Positions 1 to 12,860 are shown, counted from the stretch's first letter. The stretch is 64,000 bases of DNA from UBA4459 sp963776205 (GCA_963776205.1 CAVZLR010000004.1:868001-932000), one strand, 5' to 3'. Numbers and translations are program-made. Notes: generated from the sequence alone by a model not told the origin.

Positions 1-1
1 C

Positions 2-163
2 CTTAGTCAGAACGAGTTAAATAATGATTACACCATTAGAAGAGCTGCTGTTGACTTTAACATCCCCTTAATAACAAATGCGAGGCTTGCGAGTGCTTTT
101 ATCTACGCAATCAGTCGTTATAAAAAAGAAGAATTGACTGTAAAAAGTTGGGATGAATATTAG
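2..163 (+). CDS. carB: carbamoyl-phosphate synthase large subunit, C-terminal end (partial)
   Basis: This is the last 53 codons of a gene that begins before the window, ending at TAG 161-163. The translation contains YTIRRAAVDFNIPLITNARLA, the characteristic end of the CarB allosteric (MGS-like) domain. CarB makes carbamoyl phosphate from glutamine or ammonia, bicarbonate and ATP in the cytoplasm. That product is the substrate of the aspartate carbamoyltransferase encoded about 1 kb downstream, so the two pyrimidine genes are physically close. The identification rests on a short but very recognisable segment. Confidence 0.85.
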   Translation, partial: LSQNELNNDYTIRRAAVDFNIPLITNARLASAFIYAISRYKKEELTVKSWDEY

Positions 164-311
164 TTTTTCAAGTTCTCTAATATTTTTATTGAGATAATCG
201 AAGTTAATATTTTGCAATGTCTTAATAACCCGATAAAATTTAAAATTGAAAAATCTAAGCAAGTGTAGTATCTTTAACAAAAATTTTACAAACTTTTAAT
301 CTTAAACAGAA

Positions 312-896
312 ATGAAAAATACATTATTTATTTTGAGTCTGGCAGCTCTATTTTTATATGGTTGTTCAGGTATAACTGTAACTTCAGATGCTGACAATAC
401 AGTCGATTTCACCCAGTTCAAAACATTTGAATATTATGGGTGGGCAAATAACAGTGATAAATTGCTAAATGACATCGATAAAAGACGTATAGAAACTGCT
501 TTTGGAGATGAATTTAAAAAAAGAGGTCTTTCATATGTTGAAACAGGGGGAGATTTAGTTGTCGCTTTATATATTGTTACAGAGCAAAAACAAGAAACCA
601 CGGCAACTACAACAGGTGTAGGCATGGGTTACGGCGGTTATGGAGGTTATTACGGATATGGACCTGGCTGGGGCTGGGGCGGAGGTATGTCCACTACTAC
701 ATATAACACCTTCGATTATACAGTTGGTACATTAATTTGCGATGTATTCCACAAAGTTGATCAAAAGCTCATTTGGGAAGGAACTGGAAGTGGAACAGTG
801 GACAGCGACCCAAGTTCAAGAGATGAAAATATTCCAAAAGCTGTTGCTAAGATTATGAGCAATTATCCGGTACCCCCATTGGCTGACAAGAAATAA
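312..896 (+). CDS. DUF4136 family lipoprotein
   Basis: The 194-aa protein starts with a lipoprotein signal peptide with lipobox LYGC (Cys18), so it should be lipidated and anchored in the envelope. The body follows the DUF4136 pattern: an early segment with FTQFKTFEYYGWA, a DLVVALYIV strand, a Gly/Tyr-rich low-complexity stretch at about residues 100-125 (GGYGGYYGYGPGWGWGGG), and a late segment with KLIWEGTGSG and IPKAVAKIMSNYP. The function of the family is unknown. It lies between carB and pyrB but has no evident metabolic link to them. The family call is by pattern recognition. Confidence 0.75.
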   Translation: MKNTLFILSLAALFLYGCSGITVTSDADNTVDFTQFKTFEYYGWANNSDKLLNDIDKRRIETAFGDEFKKRGLSYVETGGDLVVALYIVTEQKQETTATTTGVGMGYGGYGGYYGYGPGWGWGGGMSTTTYNTFDYTVGTLICDVFHKVDQKLIWEGTGSGTVDSDPSSRDENIPKAVAKIMSNYPVPPLADKK

Positions 897-978
897 TTGT
901 TCTCGATTGAAATTACTATTGTTAAAAACTATGGTCATTTTGTCAATAAAATAAAATCTGACAAATTGAATAGCTAAG

Positions 979-986
979 TATATTTG
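979..986 (+). promoter_or_regulatory. candidate -7 promoter element ahead of the pyrB leader
   Basis: TATATTTG matches the Bacteroidota -7 consensus TAnnTTTG. No good -33 TTTG lies 19 bp upstream, so the call is moderate. Transcription from here would begin at about 992, just before the leader reading frame at 996. Confidence 0.45.
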
Positions 987-995
987 TATCCTGAT

Positions 996-1070
996 ATGAA
1001 GAAAAAATCTTTAATCAGGAATTTTGATAAAATTTATACTAATGACGCTGTTAAGCGTCATTATTTTTAA
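996..1070 (+). CDS. candidate leader peptide of pyrBI (24 aa)
   Basis: This short frame begins ATG AAG AAA AAA and runs 24 codons to TAA 1068-1070. It is basic (MKKKSLIRN..., ending KRHYF) and reads right through the first hairpin (1041-1062). It stops two bases before the 5' arm of a terminator-like hairpin (1073-1107). A ribosome at its stop codon would cover the start of that arm. This is the geometry of enterobacterial pyrBI attenuation, where close coupling of ribosome and polymerase at low UTP prevents termination. The peptide has no recognisable homology and could be a chance ORF. The support is position only. Confidence 0.4.
   Translation: MKKKSLIRNFDKIYTNDAVKRHYF
1041..1062 (+). promoter_or_regulatory. 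leader hairpin 1 (possible polymerase pause hairpin)
   Basis: A perfect 9-bp stem AATGACGCT / AGCGTCATT closes a GTTA loop and is followed by the T-rich stretch TATTTTTAAAT. In a pyrBI-type attenuator this would be the UTP-sensitive pause site. It could equally be a simple terminator. Confidence 0.55.
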
Positions 1071-1072
1071 AT

Positions 1073-1107
1073 AGACGACACCTTAAAAAAAGGATCGTCT
1101 TTTTTTG
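1073..1107 (+). terminator. terminator or attenuator hairpin upstream of pyrB
   Basis: The stem AGACGA (1073-1078) plus CCT pairs with AGG plus TCGTCT (1091-1100) across a small internal loop and runs directly into eight Ts. It lies 26 bp before pyrB and after the candidate leader peptide, so an attenuator role is likely. Confidence 0.65.
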
Positions 1108-1132
1108 TGCTTTAAACTAATCTATAAAAGTT

Positions 1133-2047
1133 ATGAATATTAAAAACCGTAGTCTAGTTTCGATAACCGATTACTCAAAAGATGAAATGCTTAAGATACT
1201 TGATATTGCAGAGGGTTTTGAAAAAAACCAGAGGCAGAAAATTTTAAATGATTATGTAATCGCCACATTATTTTTCGAGCCTTCAACGCGTACCCGATTA
1301 AGTTTTGAAAGCGCTGTACAGTATCTTGGCGGAAGTATTATTGGTTTTGCCAGCCCAGATGTTTCATCTGTAAAAAAAGGTGAATCGTTAAAAGATACAA
1401 TTCTAACTGTCAGCAATTATTCTGACCTGATTGTTATGCGCAACCCGATGGATGGAAGCGCCCGATACGCCAGCGAGGTTTCTCCGGTGCCAATTATTAA
1501 TGCAGGTGATGGTGCCAACCAACATCCAACGCAATGTTTGCTCGATTTGTATTCCATCCGAAAAACCCAGGGGCGATTAGATAATTTGGATATTGCTTTG
1601 GTGGGAGATCTTAAATATGGACGAACCGTTCATTCACTTGTTCAGGCTTTATCATTATTCAACACTACGTTTCATTTTGTTTCTCCTGAAAGTCTGAAAA
1701 TGCCCAGCTCGGTAAAAACATGGGTAAAAAAGGCCGGACTTGAATATCATCAGTATACAGACTTTAAAGAAGTTATTCCGAAAGCTGATATACTCTATAT
1801 GACACGTATTCAGGGAGAACGTTTCCCCGACCCGTTAGAATACGAAAAAGTGAAAAATGCCTATATTTTGGATAGCGCCATGCTAAAAAACTCAAAGGAT
1901 GGTCTGAAAGTGCTTCATCCATTACCGCGGGTAAATGAAATAACTGAAGATGTAGATGAAAATCCAAAGGCCTACTATTTCCAACAGGCACAAAATGGAG
2001 TCTATGTTCGTCAGGCGCTAATTGCTGCTATTTTAGGACTTAAATAA
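1133..2047 (+). CDS. pyrB: aspartate carbamoyltransferase, catalytic subunit
   Basis: The cytoplasmic enzyme joins carbamoyl phosphate and aspartate to N-carbamoylaspartate, the committed step of UMP synthesis. Its 304 aa match the family length. Visible signatures are the carbamoyl-phosphate loop FFEPSTRTRLSFES (STRTR at 51-55), KKGES near 82, the HPTQ motif at 131-134, and HPLPRVNEI starting at 262. The regulatory subunit follows 21 bp later, so the enzyme is probably the allosteric class-B dodecamer. Upstream, a short leader frame and two hairpins suggest control by transcription attenuation. The ATG at 1133 fits the usual N-terminus of the family. Confidence 0.97.
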   Translation: MNIKNRSLVSITDYSKDEMLKILDIAEGFEKNQRQKILNDYVIATLFFEPSTRTRLSFESAVQYLGGSIIGFASPDVSSVKKGESLKDTILTVSNYSDLIVMRNPMDGSARYASEVSPVPIINAGDGANQHPTQCLLDLYSIRKTQGRLDNLDIALVGDLKYGRTVHSLVQALSLFNTTFHFVSPESLKMPSSVKTWVKKAGLEYHQYTDFKEVIPKADILYMTRIQGERFPDPLEYEKVKNAYILDSAMLKNSKDGLKVLHPLPRVNEITEDVDENPKAYYFQQAQNGVYVRQALIAAILGLK

Positions 2048-2068
2048 CAAAATTGAAAAAGGAAAATA

Positions 2069-2536
2069 ATGAAAGATAAAAGAACAGAATTAAAAGTATC
2101 AGCCATAAGAAGTGGTACTGTTATCGACCACATTCCAGCAAATACGGTTTTTCAAGTTTTTAAAATTCTTGGATTACAAAATTCAAGTAGACAGGTATAT
2201 TTTGGGACCAACCTGGATAGCCAGAAATTTGGTAAAAAGGGAATCATTAAAATCAGTGGCAAATTTTTCGAAGAAGAAGAAATAAGTAAAATCGCAATTG
2301 TTGCGCCAACTGCCACAATTATCGAAATTGAAGATTATGTGGTAACAAAAAAGGAGAATGTACATTTACCTGAACACATCTCCAATATTGTAAAGTGCTT
2401 CAATCCTAAGTGCGTAACTAACCACCAGAAGGTGCCAACAGCTTTTGACGTGATTGAGGACCATAATGGAAAAATGAAACTGTTATGTAATTATTGTGAG
2501 AAAACAATGGGACAGGAAAATATTGAGTTCTTATAG
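2069..2536 (+). CDS. pyrI: aspartate carbamoyltransferase, regulatory subunit
   Basis: PyrI binds nucleotides and joins catalytic trimers into the allosteric holoenzyme. The 155-aa protein has the N-terminal nucleotide-binding part (VSAIRSGTVIDHIPA, TNLDSQKFGKKGIIK) and the C-terminal zinc domain, in which all four zinc ligands are present: Cys110, Cys115, Cys140 and Cys143 (CFNPKC...CNYC). It lies 21 bp behind pyrB with AAGGAAAATA just before its ATG, so the two genes are cotranscribed. Confidence 0.96.
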   Translation: MKDKRTELKVSAIRSGTVIDHIPANTVFQVFKILGLQNSSRQVYFGTNLDSQKFGKKGIIKISGKFFEEEEISKIAIVAPTATIIEIEDYVVTKKENVHLPEHISNIVKCFNPKCVTNHQKVPTAFDVIEDHNGKMKLLCNYCEKTMGQENIEFL

Positions 2537-2583
2537 ACGTATCTCGTCTCAACTAATTTCTAGTACTACAAGTACATTCAGTT

Positions 2584-3228
2584 TTGAAGAAACAGCATTA
2601 TATAAAGGAACTGATTTCTCAAGGAGAAGGATTACATCTTGATTTTAAATTTGAAATCTCTGAAGCAACTAAAATTGCCAGATCACTTGTAGCTTTTGCG
2701 AACACCAAAGGAGGGAAACTTCTGATTGGAGTTAATGACGAGGGTTTAATAAAAGGTATACAATCTGCAGAAGAATTGCATATGATTGAAAATGCTGCCA
2801 GAAATTTTTGCAGACCAACCGTTTCATTTACCAGTAAAGAATGGAATATTAAGGGTAAGAAAGTTCTTGAAGTTGACATTCCTTTCAGCATGGAATACCC
2901 TCATAAGGCTCCAGACCCTAGCGGAAAGTACAAAGCTTACATCCGATTTGAGGATCAGAACCTTTTAGCTGACAGCATATTGATTAAATTATGGGATAAA
3001 GAGAGGAATCAAAACGACATTCAACTTATTTACACAGAAGAATTGAGGAATATTCTACTTTATATAGAACTAAATGAACCCATTACAGTAAATAACATCC
3101 TGTCTGCCTTTCATTTATCTAAATTTAAAGCTGAACATTTACTCACCGACTTGGTTTTATTTGATGTATTAAAGATGAATATTACTGATACTGAGATACA
3201 TTTTTATTTAACAGAACAAATTGAATAA
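2584..3228 (+). CDS. AlbA_2 (Schlafen-like) domain protein
   Basis: This 214-aa protein has an N-terminal AlbA_2/Schlafen-type domain (about residues 1-130), recognised from GEGLHLDFKFEI, ARSLVAFANTKGGKLLIGVND and the following strands. Its C-terminal part (about 140-214) is helical and could be a winged helix. The biochemical role of such proteins in Bacteroidota is not settled; nucleic-acid or nucleotide binding is usually inferred. The only start that keeps the conserved N-terminus is TTG at 2584, because no in-frame ATG occurs before the domain. It lies 47 bp after pyrI with no clear terminator between them. Confidence 0.75.
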   Translation: MKKQHYIKELISQGEGLHLDFKFEISEATKIARSLVAFANTKGGKLLIGVNDEGLIKGIQSAEELHMIENAARNFCRPTVSFTSKEWNIKGKKVLEVDIPFSMEYPHKAPDPSGKYKAYIRFEDQNLLADSILIKLWDKERNQNDIQLIYTEELRNILLYIELNEPITVNNILSAFHLSKFKAEHLLTDLVLFDVLKMNITDTEIHFYLTEQIE

Positions 3229-3268
3229 TAAGACTAGATTTTCTATTTTTGCATATTATTAGAATAAG

Positions 3269-3937
3269 ATGCCTGTAGTGAAAGAAATATTGTCAATCTT
3301 AAGCCTTATCTTTTTACTGTTAAGTTCAGGTATTGCACAAGACACTGATTTTGGTCAGAATGCAAGGCAATCGGAACAGGAAACAGAACAAACAGCAGTT
3401 CAACCTGATAAGCAGGCATTCAACCCTGACGTTTCTGTTTCATTGGGCAGTTCATTTTCAAGTTTTGCGCCTGGTTATAATTCATTCGGAACCTTTATTG
3501 CCCCCGAAATTCGTTTTCCGGTATCGAACCGATTCGCCATCTCAACAGGTATCGGTTATTCAACTATTTACTATAATTCACCAGGTGAAAGTTTGTTAAA
3601 CAACCATCCAATGCAATATGGAAGTATTTATGTCTCTGGAAGCTATAGAATGACTGAGAAACTTACTATAAGCGGAACTGGTTACAAAACTTTTTTGTTA
3701 AACCCTCCTGACCCATTAAATGAAAATAATACTGATTATTTTGATAATAGTAACCAGGGTGTCATTTTAAACATGGATTACAAAGTCACTGAGAATTTCC
3801 GTATAAATGCTAGTTTTCAGTTACATCAGCAAAATGGCTACCCGTATAATTCTATGTATCCAGGTAATTATATGTCCCCTTATCCTATGGGTGGATTTTC
3901 ACCTTTTAACAACCAGGGCTTTTATCCGGGATTTTAA
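3269..3937 (+). CDS. secreted or outer-membrane protein, unknown function
   Basis: The 222-aa protein has a signal peptide (hydrophobic ILSILSLIFLLLSSGIA, likely cut before QDTD) and a Gln/Glu-rich linker at about 25-45. A strand-rich remainder follows (PEIRFPVSNRFAISTGIGYST, YGSIYVSGSYRMTEKLTISG), typical of a small outer-membrane beta-barrel. The C-terminus is rich in Pro, Tyr, Gly and Asn. A promoter-like TATTTTTG lies at 3244-3251, just upstream. No specific family is recognised. Confidence 0.65.
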   Translation: MPVVKEILSILSLIFLLLSSGIAQDTDFGQNARQSEQETEQTAVQPDKQAFNPDVSVSLGSSFSSFAPGYNSFGTFIAPEIRFPVSNRFAISTGIGYSTIYYNSPGESLLNNHPMQYGSIYVSGSYRMTEKLTISGTGYKTFLLNPPDPLNENNTDYFDNSNQGVILNMDYKVTENFRINASFQLHQQNGYPYNSMYPGNYMSPYPMGGFSPFNNQGFYPGF

Positions 3938-3966
3938 TTCAACTTTTTGCAAATCAAGAATTCATT

Positions 3967-4734
3967 ATGCTTATCGTAATCTCTCCGGCAAAAACACTCA
4001 ACATGGATGCCGAAGTTTCCGTTGATTTTCATTCAACTCCTAAATATCTGGAAAAAAGTCAGCAACTCATTAATAGGCTCAAAAAGAAAAGCACTAAAAA
4101 GCTTGAAGAACTAATGGGTGTTAGCACCCAGTTGGCTCAATTGAATTATGAAAGATTTCAGCAATGGCATTATCCTTATCAATCCTTTGAATCCAAACAA
4201 GCTGTCTTTGCTTTTAGAGGTGATGTATACACAGGTCTTGATATCGATACTTTTTCAAGTGGACAACTTGTTAACGCACAAGACCATTTAAGAATTATAT
4301 CCGGATTATATGGCGTTTTAAAACCCATGGACCTCATACTTCCCTATCGCCTTGAAATGGGAACTCCTCTGTCAATTGGTAAAAAAAAGAACTTATATGA
4401 ATTCTGGGGTAACTTAATAACCGATGATATTAAAAAAGCAATTGCAGAGCAAAATGATGATATTCTAATTAACCTTGCCTCCAATGAATATTATAAAAGT
4501 ATTGATAAGAAAAATCTTGACGCCCAGATAATAACTCCTATATTCAAAGATTTTAAGAACGGTCAGTATAAAATGATAAGTTTCTTTGCAAAAAAAGCGA
4601 GGGGAATGATGTCGAAATTTATACTTAAAAACAAACTTACAAATGTCGAAGATTTAAAACATTTTGAAGAAGATGGGTATTTTTTCAATGATAAATTGTC
4701 AACTGAAAAAACCCCAACATTCACCAGAGGATAA
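3967..4734 (+). CDS. yaaA: YaaA family peroxide-stress protein (DUF328)
   Basis: The protein opens with MLIVISPAKTLNMD, the hallmark of YaaA, and keeps further family segments (AFRGDVYTGLD, LRIISGLYGVLKPMD, PYRLEMGT, NLASNEYYKSI, FFAKKARGMM). At 255 aa it is full length. In E. coli YaaA lowers free intracellular iron and protects DNA and proteins from peroxide; the mechanism is not fully defined. It starts 29 bp after the preceding gene and may share its transcript. Confidence 0.93.
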   Translation: MLIVISPAKTLNMDAEVSVDFHSTPKYLEKSQQLINRLKKKSTKKLEELMGVSTQLAQLNYERFQQWHYPYQSFESKQAVFAFRGDVYTGLDIDTFSSGQLVNAQDHLRIISGLYGVLKPMDLILPYRLEMGTPLSIGKKKNLYEFWGNLITDDIKKAIAEQNDDILINLASNEYYKSIDKKNLDAQIITPIFKDFKNGQYKMISFFAKKARGMMSKFILKNKLTNVEDLKHFEEDGYFFNDKLSTEKTPTFTRG

Positions 4735-4813
4735 TACTTATTAAATATTTATCTTCTACAAGCTTGTTTTACTGACACTTACAATTGTTAATAAATCTAA
4801 TGCAATATTTTTC

Positions 4814-4843
4814 TTGCTTGTTAAAGAAAAGAAACTACATTTG
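4814..4843 (+). promoter_or_regulatory. rRNA operon promoter P1
   Basis: TTG at 4814-4816, a spacer of exactly 19 bp, and TACATTTG at 4836-4843. This matches the Bacteroidota housekeeping consensus (TTTG-N19-TAnnTTTG) apart from the first -33 base. Confidence 0.7.
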
Positions 4844-4985
4844 CCGCTCAATTAACAATACGTTCATAAACATCATTGGGTCAAAAATAAAATACACCTT
4901 TTCATTTAAGTATTTCCTTTTTTTGATCGTAACTAAATGACATTAAGCAACGTATTAATTTCAATATTTTTTTACATATATTTTC

Positions 4986-5016
4986 TTTGTGGTTACAAAA
5001 AAGAGTATTACTTTTG
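4986..5016 (+). promoter_or_regulatory. rRNA operon promoter P2
   Basis: TTTG at 4986-4989, 19 bp, then TACTTTTG at 5009-5016: a perfect consensus match. It lies about 200 bp before 16S and 173 bp after P1, the spacing of tandem ribosomal promoters. Confidence 0.8.
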
Positions 5017-5216
5017 CAGCCCGTTTCTAAAGGAATATAATGTTTAGGGATAGGGAAAAAGAGTTCATAGACATAATGAAAGCAAGCCAAGTAAACAGGA
5101 AAATAAAAAAGCCCCTATTATTATTGGATAATTATTTGATAATAATAAGGAGTCAATTTTAATGAATTACTTATTTTTTGCCAGGATCTTGAAAGTTATA
5201 TATTAATAATACTTTA
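5017..5216 (+). other. rRNA operon leader
   Basis: This is the transcribed leader between P2 and 16S. It contains an imperfect AT-rich hairpin at about 5114-5151 (CCTATTATTATT ... ATAATAATAAGG). No conserved ORF is seen. It presumably carries the upstream half of the 16S processing stem and any antitermination signals, but I could not identify a boxA with confidence. Confidence 0.4.
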
Positions 5217-6740
<1,524 letters not shown>

Positions 6741-6952
6741 GGAGAGATCTGGCAAAAAGAAGGTTTTTTTGTGATTCTATTTATCTTGGTTTGCTTTTCA
6801 TTTTTTAAAAATATCTTAGGAGATAAAGCAATCCTGAAAAGAGCAGGGTGTACTGCTCTGCTGCACAGCTACGAGGGAGATTGGTCACCGGTTATTCGAA
6901 TGGGAGTTCCATTACGATGACCCCTTAATCAATGATCAATTAACCGACACAG

Positions 6953-7026
6953 AGTCCCGTAGCTCAGTTGGTTAGAGCACTACACTGATAATGTAGGGGT
7001 CCGCAGTTCAAATCTGCGCGGGACTA
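6953..7026 (+). tRNA. tRNA-Ile (GAT)
   Basis: The cloverleaf folds with acceptor AGTCCCG (6953-6959) pairing with CGGGACT (7019-7025), a D-stem GCTC, the anticodon loop CTGATAA with anticodon GAT, and a T-loop TTCAAAT. CCA is not encoded. It occupies the usual place in the 16S-23S spacer of a Bacteroidota rRNA operon. Confidence 0.97.
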
Positions 7027-7054
7027 CAGGATGGAGCTAATTTAAAGATTAGTC

Positions 7055-7111
7055 AATTTGAAAATTAAATGCATTAGCACATTTTCAAATTATCAAATTA
7101 GCACATTGTTC
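7055..7111 (+). repeat. AT-rich inverted and direct repeat in the 16S-23S spacer
   Basis: AATTTGAAAAT (7055-7065) is followed 15 bp later by its perfect complement ATTTTCAAATT (7081-7091), an 11-bp stem. The word ATTAGCACATT also occurs twice as a direct repeat, at about 7072 and 7097. It sits between the two spacer tRNAs and could be a processing hairpin or a copy of a dispersed intergenic repeat. Confidence 0.6.
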
Positions 7112-7117
7112 GTTTCA

Positions 7118-7191
7118 GGGGGATTAGCTCAGTTGGCTAGAGCGCTACGCTTGCACCGTAGAGGTCATCGGTTCGACTCCGATATTCTCCA
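7118..7191 (+). tRNA. tRNA-Ala (TGC)
   Basis: Acceptor GGGGGAT (7118-7124) pairs with ATTCTCC (7184-7190), allowing two G-T pairs, with discriminator A7191. The anticodon loop CTTGCAC gives anticodon TGC, and the T-arm is CGGTTCGACTCCG. CCA is not encoded. It is the second spacer tRNA, upstream of 23S. Confidence 0.97.
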
Positions 7192-7473
7192 CACCGTCCG
7201 ACGAAGCCTTGGCGAAGTCGGGTAAAAAGAAGTTCAGCTTTAAAGTTGAACAAAGTTCTTAGAAAAATATTGAAGTAAAGTTTAAATCCGGTTAGCCGAC
7301 AAGCTAATTACCGGAGAGTGGCTTTATGGAAACATAGCGAGACCTGATAACATCAATTCAACGATCAACCTCGAATTTGTAATTGGATGGTAATGGTTTC
7401 CACAGAAGAGTTCATTGACATACTGGAAGAAAGCATAACAATTTTTGCTGGTGCGAGAGCACCTAGAAATAGG

Positions 7474-10376
<2,903 letters not shown>

Positions 10377-10524
10377 ATCAAAAATAGATACTCTCTAATC
10401 ATCAAAAATTGTGCTTTCTTTCCATGTTAATGTCATACATAACAAAGGAAAAAGGATAAAGGCAAAAGGAAAAAGTAAAAAATACTTTGCTCTTTTTACT
10501 TTAAACTTTGAACTTATTAAGATC

Positions 10525-10636
<112 letters not shown>

Positions 10637-10641
10637 ACTAT

Positions 10642-10676
10642 AAAACCCCGTTTTATCAAAAACGGGGTTTTTTTTA
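10642..10676 (+). terminator. rRNA operon intrinsic terminator
   Basis: A 13-bp perfect stem AAAACCCCGTTTT (10642-10654) / AAAACGGGGTTTT (10658-10670) has a 3-nt loop and is followed by Ts to 10675. It directly follows the 5S gene. Confidence 0.92.
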
Positions 10677-10790
10677 TGCAAAAATTTGCAAAAGAGGTGA
10701 TTTTATAATTTATTAAGAACTACCATCAGAAAAAAAACTTGTTAGCATCAAATTTCTTTAAATTTGGGTTTTAATAATAATACCTTCATT

Positions 10791-12860
10791 TTGCGAAATA
10801 ATCAGTATTGCATATTAATAATTGTATTCTTCACAACGATATGTTCAGTCACAAAAAGCATTTCGCAAACCGATTCCACTTTTATAAAAACTGATACGCT
10901 TATATCCACACTAGATTCAATTTACAAATCTGTTGATACACTTCAAATAAATGACACAAGTTTTGTAAAAAGCGATTCATTAAACATCCCTGATTCGACC
11001 ATTACCGGTGTTAAACCTCCCCCACTTCCCAGGGAAGTTCTTCCAGCATTATCAAAAGCCGATTCATTACGGGTTTCTTATTTTATTGGTTCTATTGACA
11101 GTTTAAAATCTAAGACTTTACACCCGATCGATACAAATATTCTATGGTTTCATCAATACGACCCATTAAGGTATGGAAATCAATTTTATTCAACACTTAG
11201 CAATATAGGACTATCCCACAAGAATTTTATATATACACCGGACCTTACTACCGGATATAACCTCAACAGTCTTATGTTTGACAAATATATGTACTTCAAT
11301 TCGGAGGTTAAGTATTACCAACAGGTAATCCCTTATTCTGACCTAAGATACACCATGGGACCCAAAAAAGAGCATAATTTCTATTTGGTTTTCAGCAGGG
11401 AGTTATTCAAGGGGTTTTCTCTTGGAATAGATCTGGGTATTATTCAATCACCCGGAGAATACGCAAACAGTAAAAGTGATGACAATAAAGTGTTTATAAC
11501 CGGTCAATATTACACCCGAAATAAACGATATGGTGTTATTGCAAACTATTTGCGAAATAAAATTGAGGTTCAGGAAAATGGAGGTATTACTAATGATAGC
11601 CTATTTGAATATAATCTGAAACCCGACCGGGCTATCATGCCAGTAAATCTATCAAATGATAAAAATCTTGTAGTACAATCTGGTTTTTATATTGAACAAT
11701 ATTTCAATCTTCTAAAGTCACGACCCAGTAATGATTCCTCCGGCAGAAAGATTGACGCTGGAAATATCTCTTATGCAATTAATTATCAGCGCAATCAAAA
11801 AATATACACTGGTGACCCTATGGATGAATTTTATGCACCATATGCGTATGCAATTGATTCAACAACAACTTTTGACTCACTTTCACAGGTTCGGCTGCGT
11901 AATACTTTTAAATGGTCCAATCAGGGATACAGTGCAGATAAATTAAGCGAAGTATTTAATTTATCCTTTGGCGCTCATTATGATTATATTGAACAGACCT
12001 TACCCTATGATTCTGTCAAAACTAAGTTTAATCAAATCATTCCTTTTGCTGGCATTTCATTAAAATTGTTTAAATCTTCACATCTAAAAGCAAATGCAAG
12101 CCTTGTCCTCGGTGATTATAATGGTGGAGATTTTTATATCAATGCAGAGTTGGATCAATTTCTTGGAACAGAACTTCTGAATTTTGGTAAATTAAAAGTT
12201 CAATTGAATCTATCAAGCCAAATGCCATCGTGGTTTTATTCTGAATATCAATCTAACAGATTCAGGTGGTCAAATAATCTAAAAAAAGAAAATATTTTAA
12301 AGCTTTCTGGATCCTATCAGTACAAATTCCTTGAAGCTGGTTTTAACTTTACAACATTAAATAACTACACTTTTTTAAATGATTCTGTTAAGCCACAGCA
12401 AAATGAAGCACCGTTTACGGTACTGCAGCTATTTACACAAGGAAATGTGCCCATTAAGAAATTTGGTATTGACACACGCTTAGTATACCAGGTGGCCAGC
12501 AATTCTGAAGTTCTACGAATACCAATGTTTGTTGGGATAATGAATATCTACTTCAAATCAGACATATTCAAAAAAGCAGCGACTATTCAAACAGGTTTTC
12601 AATTCAACTATTTTACATCTTATTATGCTGATGCATACATGCCAGAGTTGAGAAGGTTTTATATTCAAAATGAAAAGAAAATCGGAAATTACTTGTATGC
12701 CGATGTTTATCTGACATTACAAGTAAAAAGAGCATCTCTATTTATTAAATACAGTCATTTCAATAGTTATTTTGGTAATTATACCTATTATATGGCACCC
12801 CACTATCCAGATCGCGATGCAAGGTTCTATTTTGGAGCTGCCTGGCGTTTCCATGATTAG
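10791..12860 (+). CDS. putative porin (Porin_10-like beta-barrel)
   Basis: This large outer-membrane protein has a hydrophobic signal (CILIIVFFTTICSV, cleavage likely near SIS-QTD) and a Ser/Thr/Asp-rich linker to about residue 90. About 550 residues of alternating aromatic and polar strands follow, containing DPLRYGNQFYSTLSNIG and ending with RDARFYFGAAWRFHD, a typical barrel-closing aromatic C-terminus. It resembles the Bacteroidota putative porins (Porin_10/DUF4289). The open frame extends to a TTG at 10764, but that codon lies inside a promoter-like TAAATTTG (10759-10766), so I prefer the TTG at 10791. The start is uncertain because no ATG is available. Confidence 0.7.
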   Translation: MRNNQYCILIIVFFTTICSVTKSISQTDSTFIKTDTLISTLDSIYKSVDTLQINDTSFVKSDSLNIPDSTITGVKPPPLPREVLPALSKADSLRVSYFIGSIDSLKSKTLHPIDTNILWFHQYDPLRYGNQFYSTLSNIGLSHKNFIYTPDLTTGYNLNSLMFDKYMYFNSEVKYYQQVIPYSDLRYTMGPKKEHNFYLVFSRELFKGFSLGIDLGIIQSPGEYANSKSDDNKVFITGQYYTRNKRYGVIANYLRNKIEVQENGGITNDSLFEYNLKPDRAIMPVNLSNDKNLVVQSGFYIEQYFNLLKSRPSNDSSGRKIDAGNISYAINYQRNQKIYTGDPMDEFYAPYAYAIDSTTTFDSLSQVRLRNTFKWSNQGYSADKLSEVFNLSFGAHYDYIEQTLPYDSVKTKFNQIIPFAGISLKLFKSSHLKANASLVLGDYNGGDFYINAELDQFLGTELLNFGKLKVQLNLSSQMPSWFYSEYQSNRFRWSNNLKKENILKLSGSYQYKFLEAGFNFTTLNNYTFLNDSVKPQQNEAPFTVLQLFTQGNVPIKKFGIDTRLVYQVASNSEVLRIPMFVGIMNIYFKSDIFKKAATIQTGFQFNYFTSYYADAYMPELRRFYIQNEKKIGNYLYADVYLTLQVKRASLFIKYSHFNSYFGNYTYYMAPHYPDRDARFYFGAAWRFHD

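Noticed and set aside
2533..2550. Hairpin AGACG/CGTCT after pyrI as a terminator
   Set aside because: The stem is only five pairs and no T tract follows.
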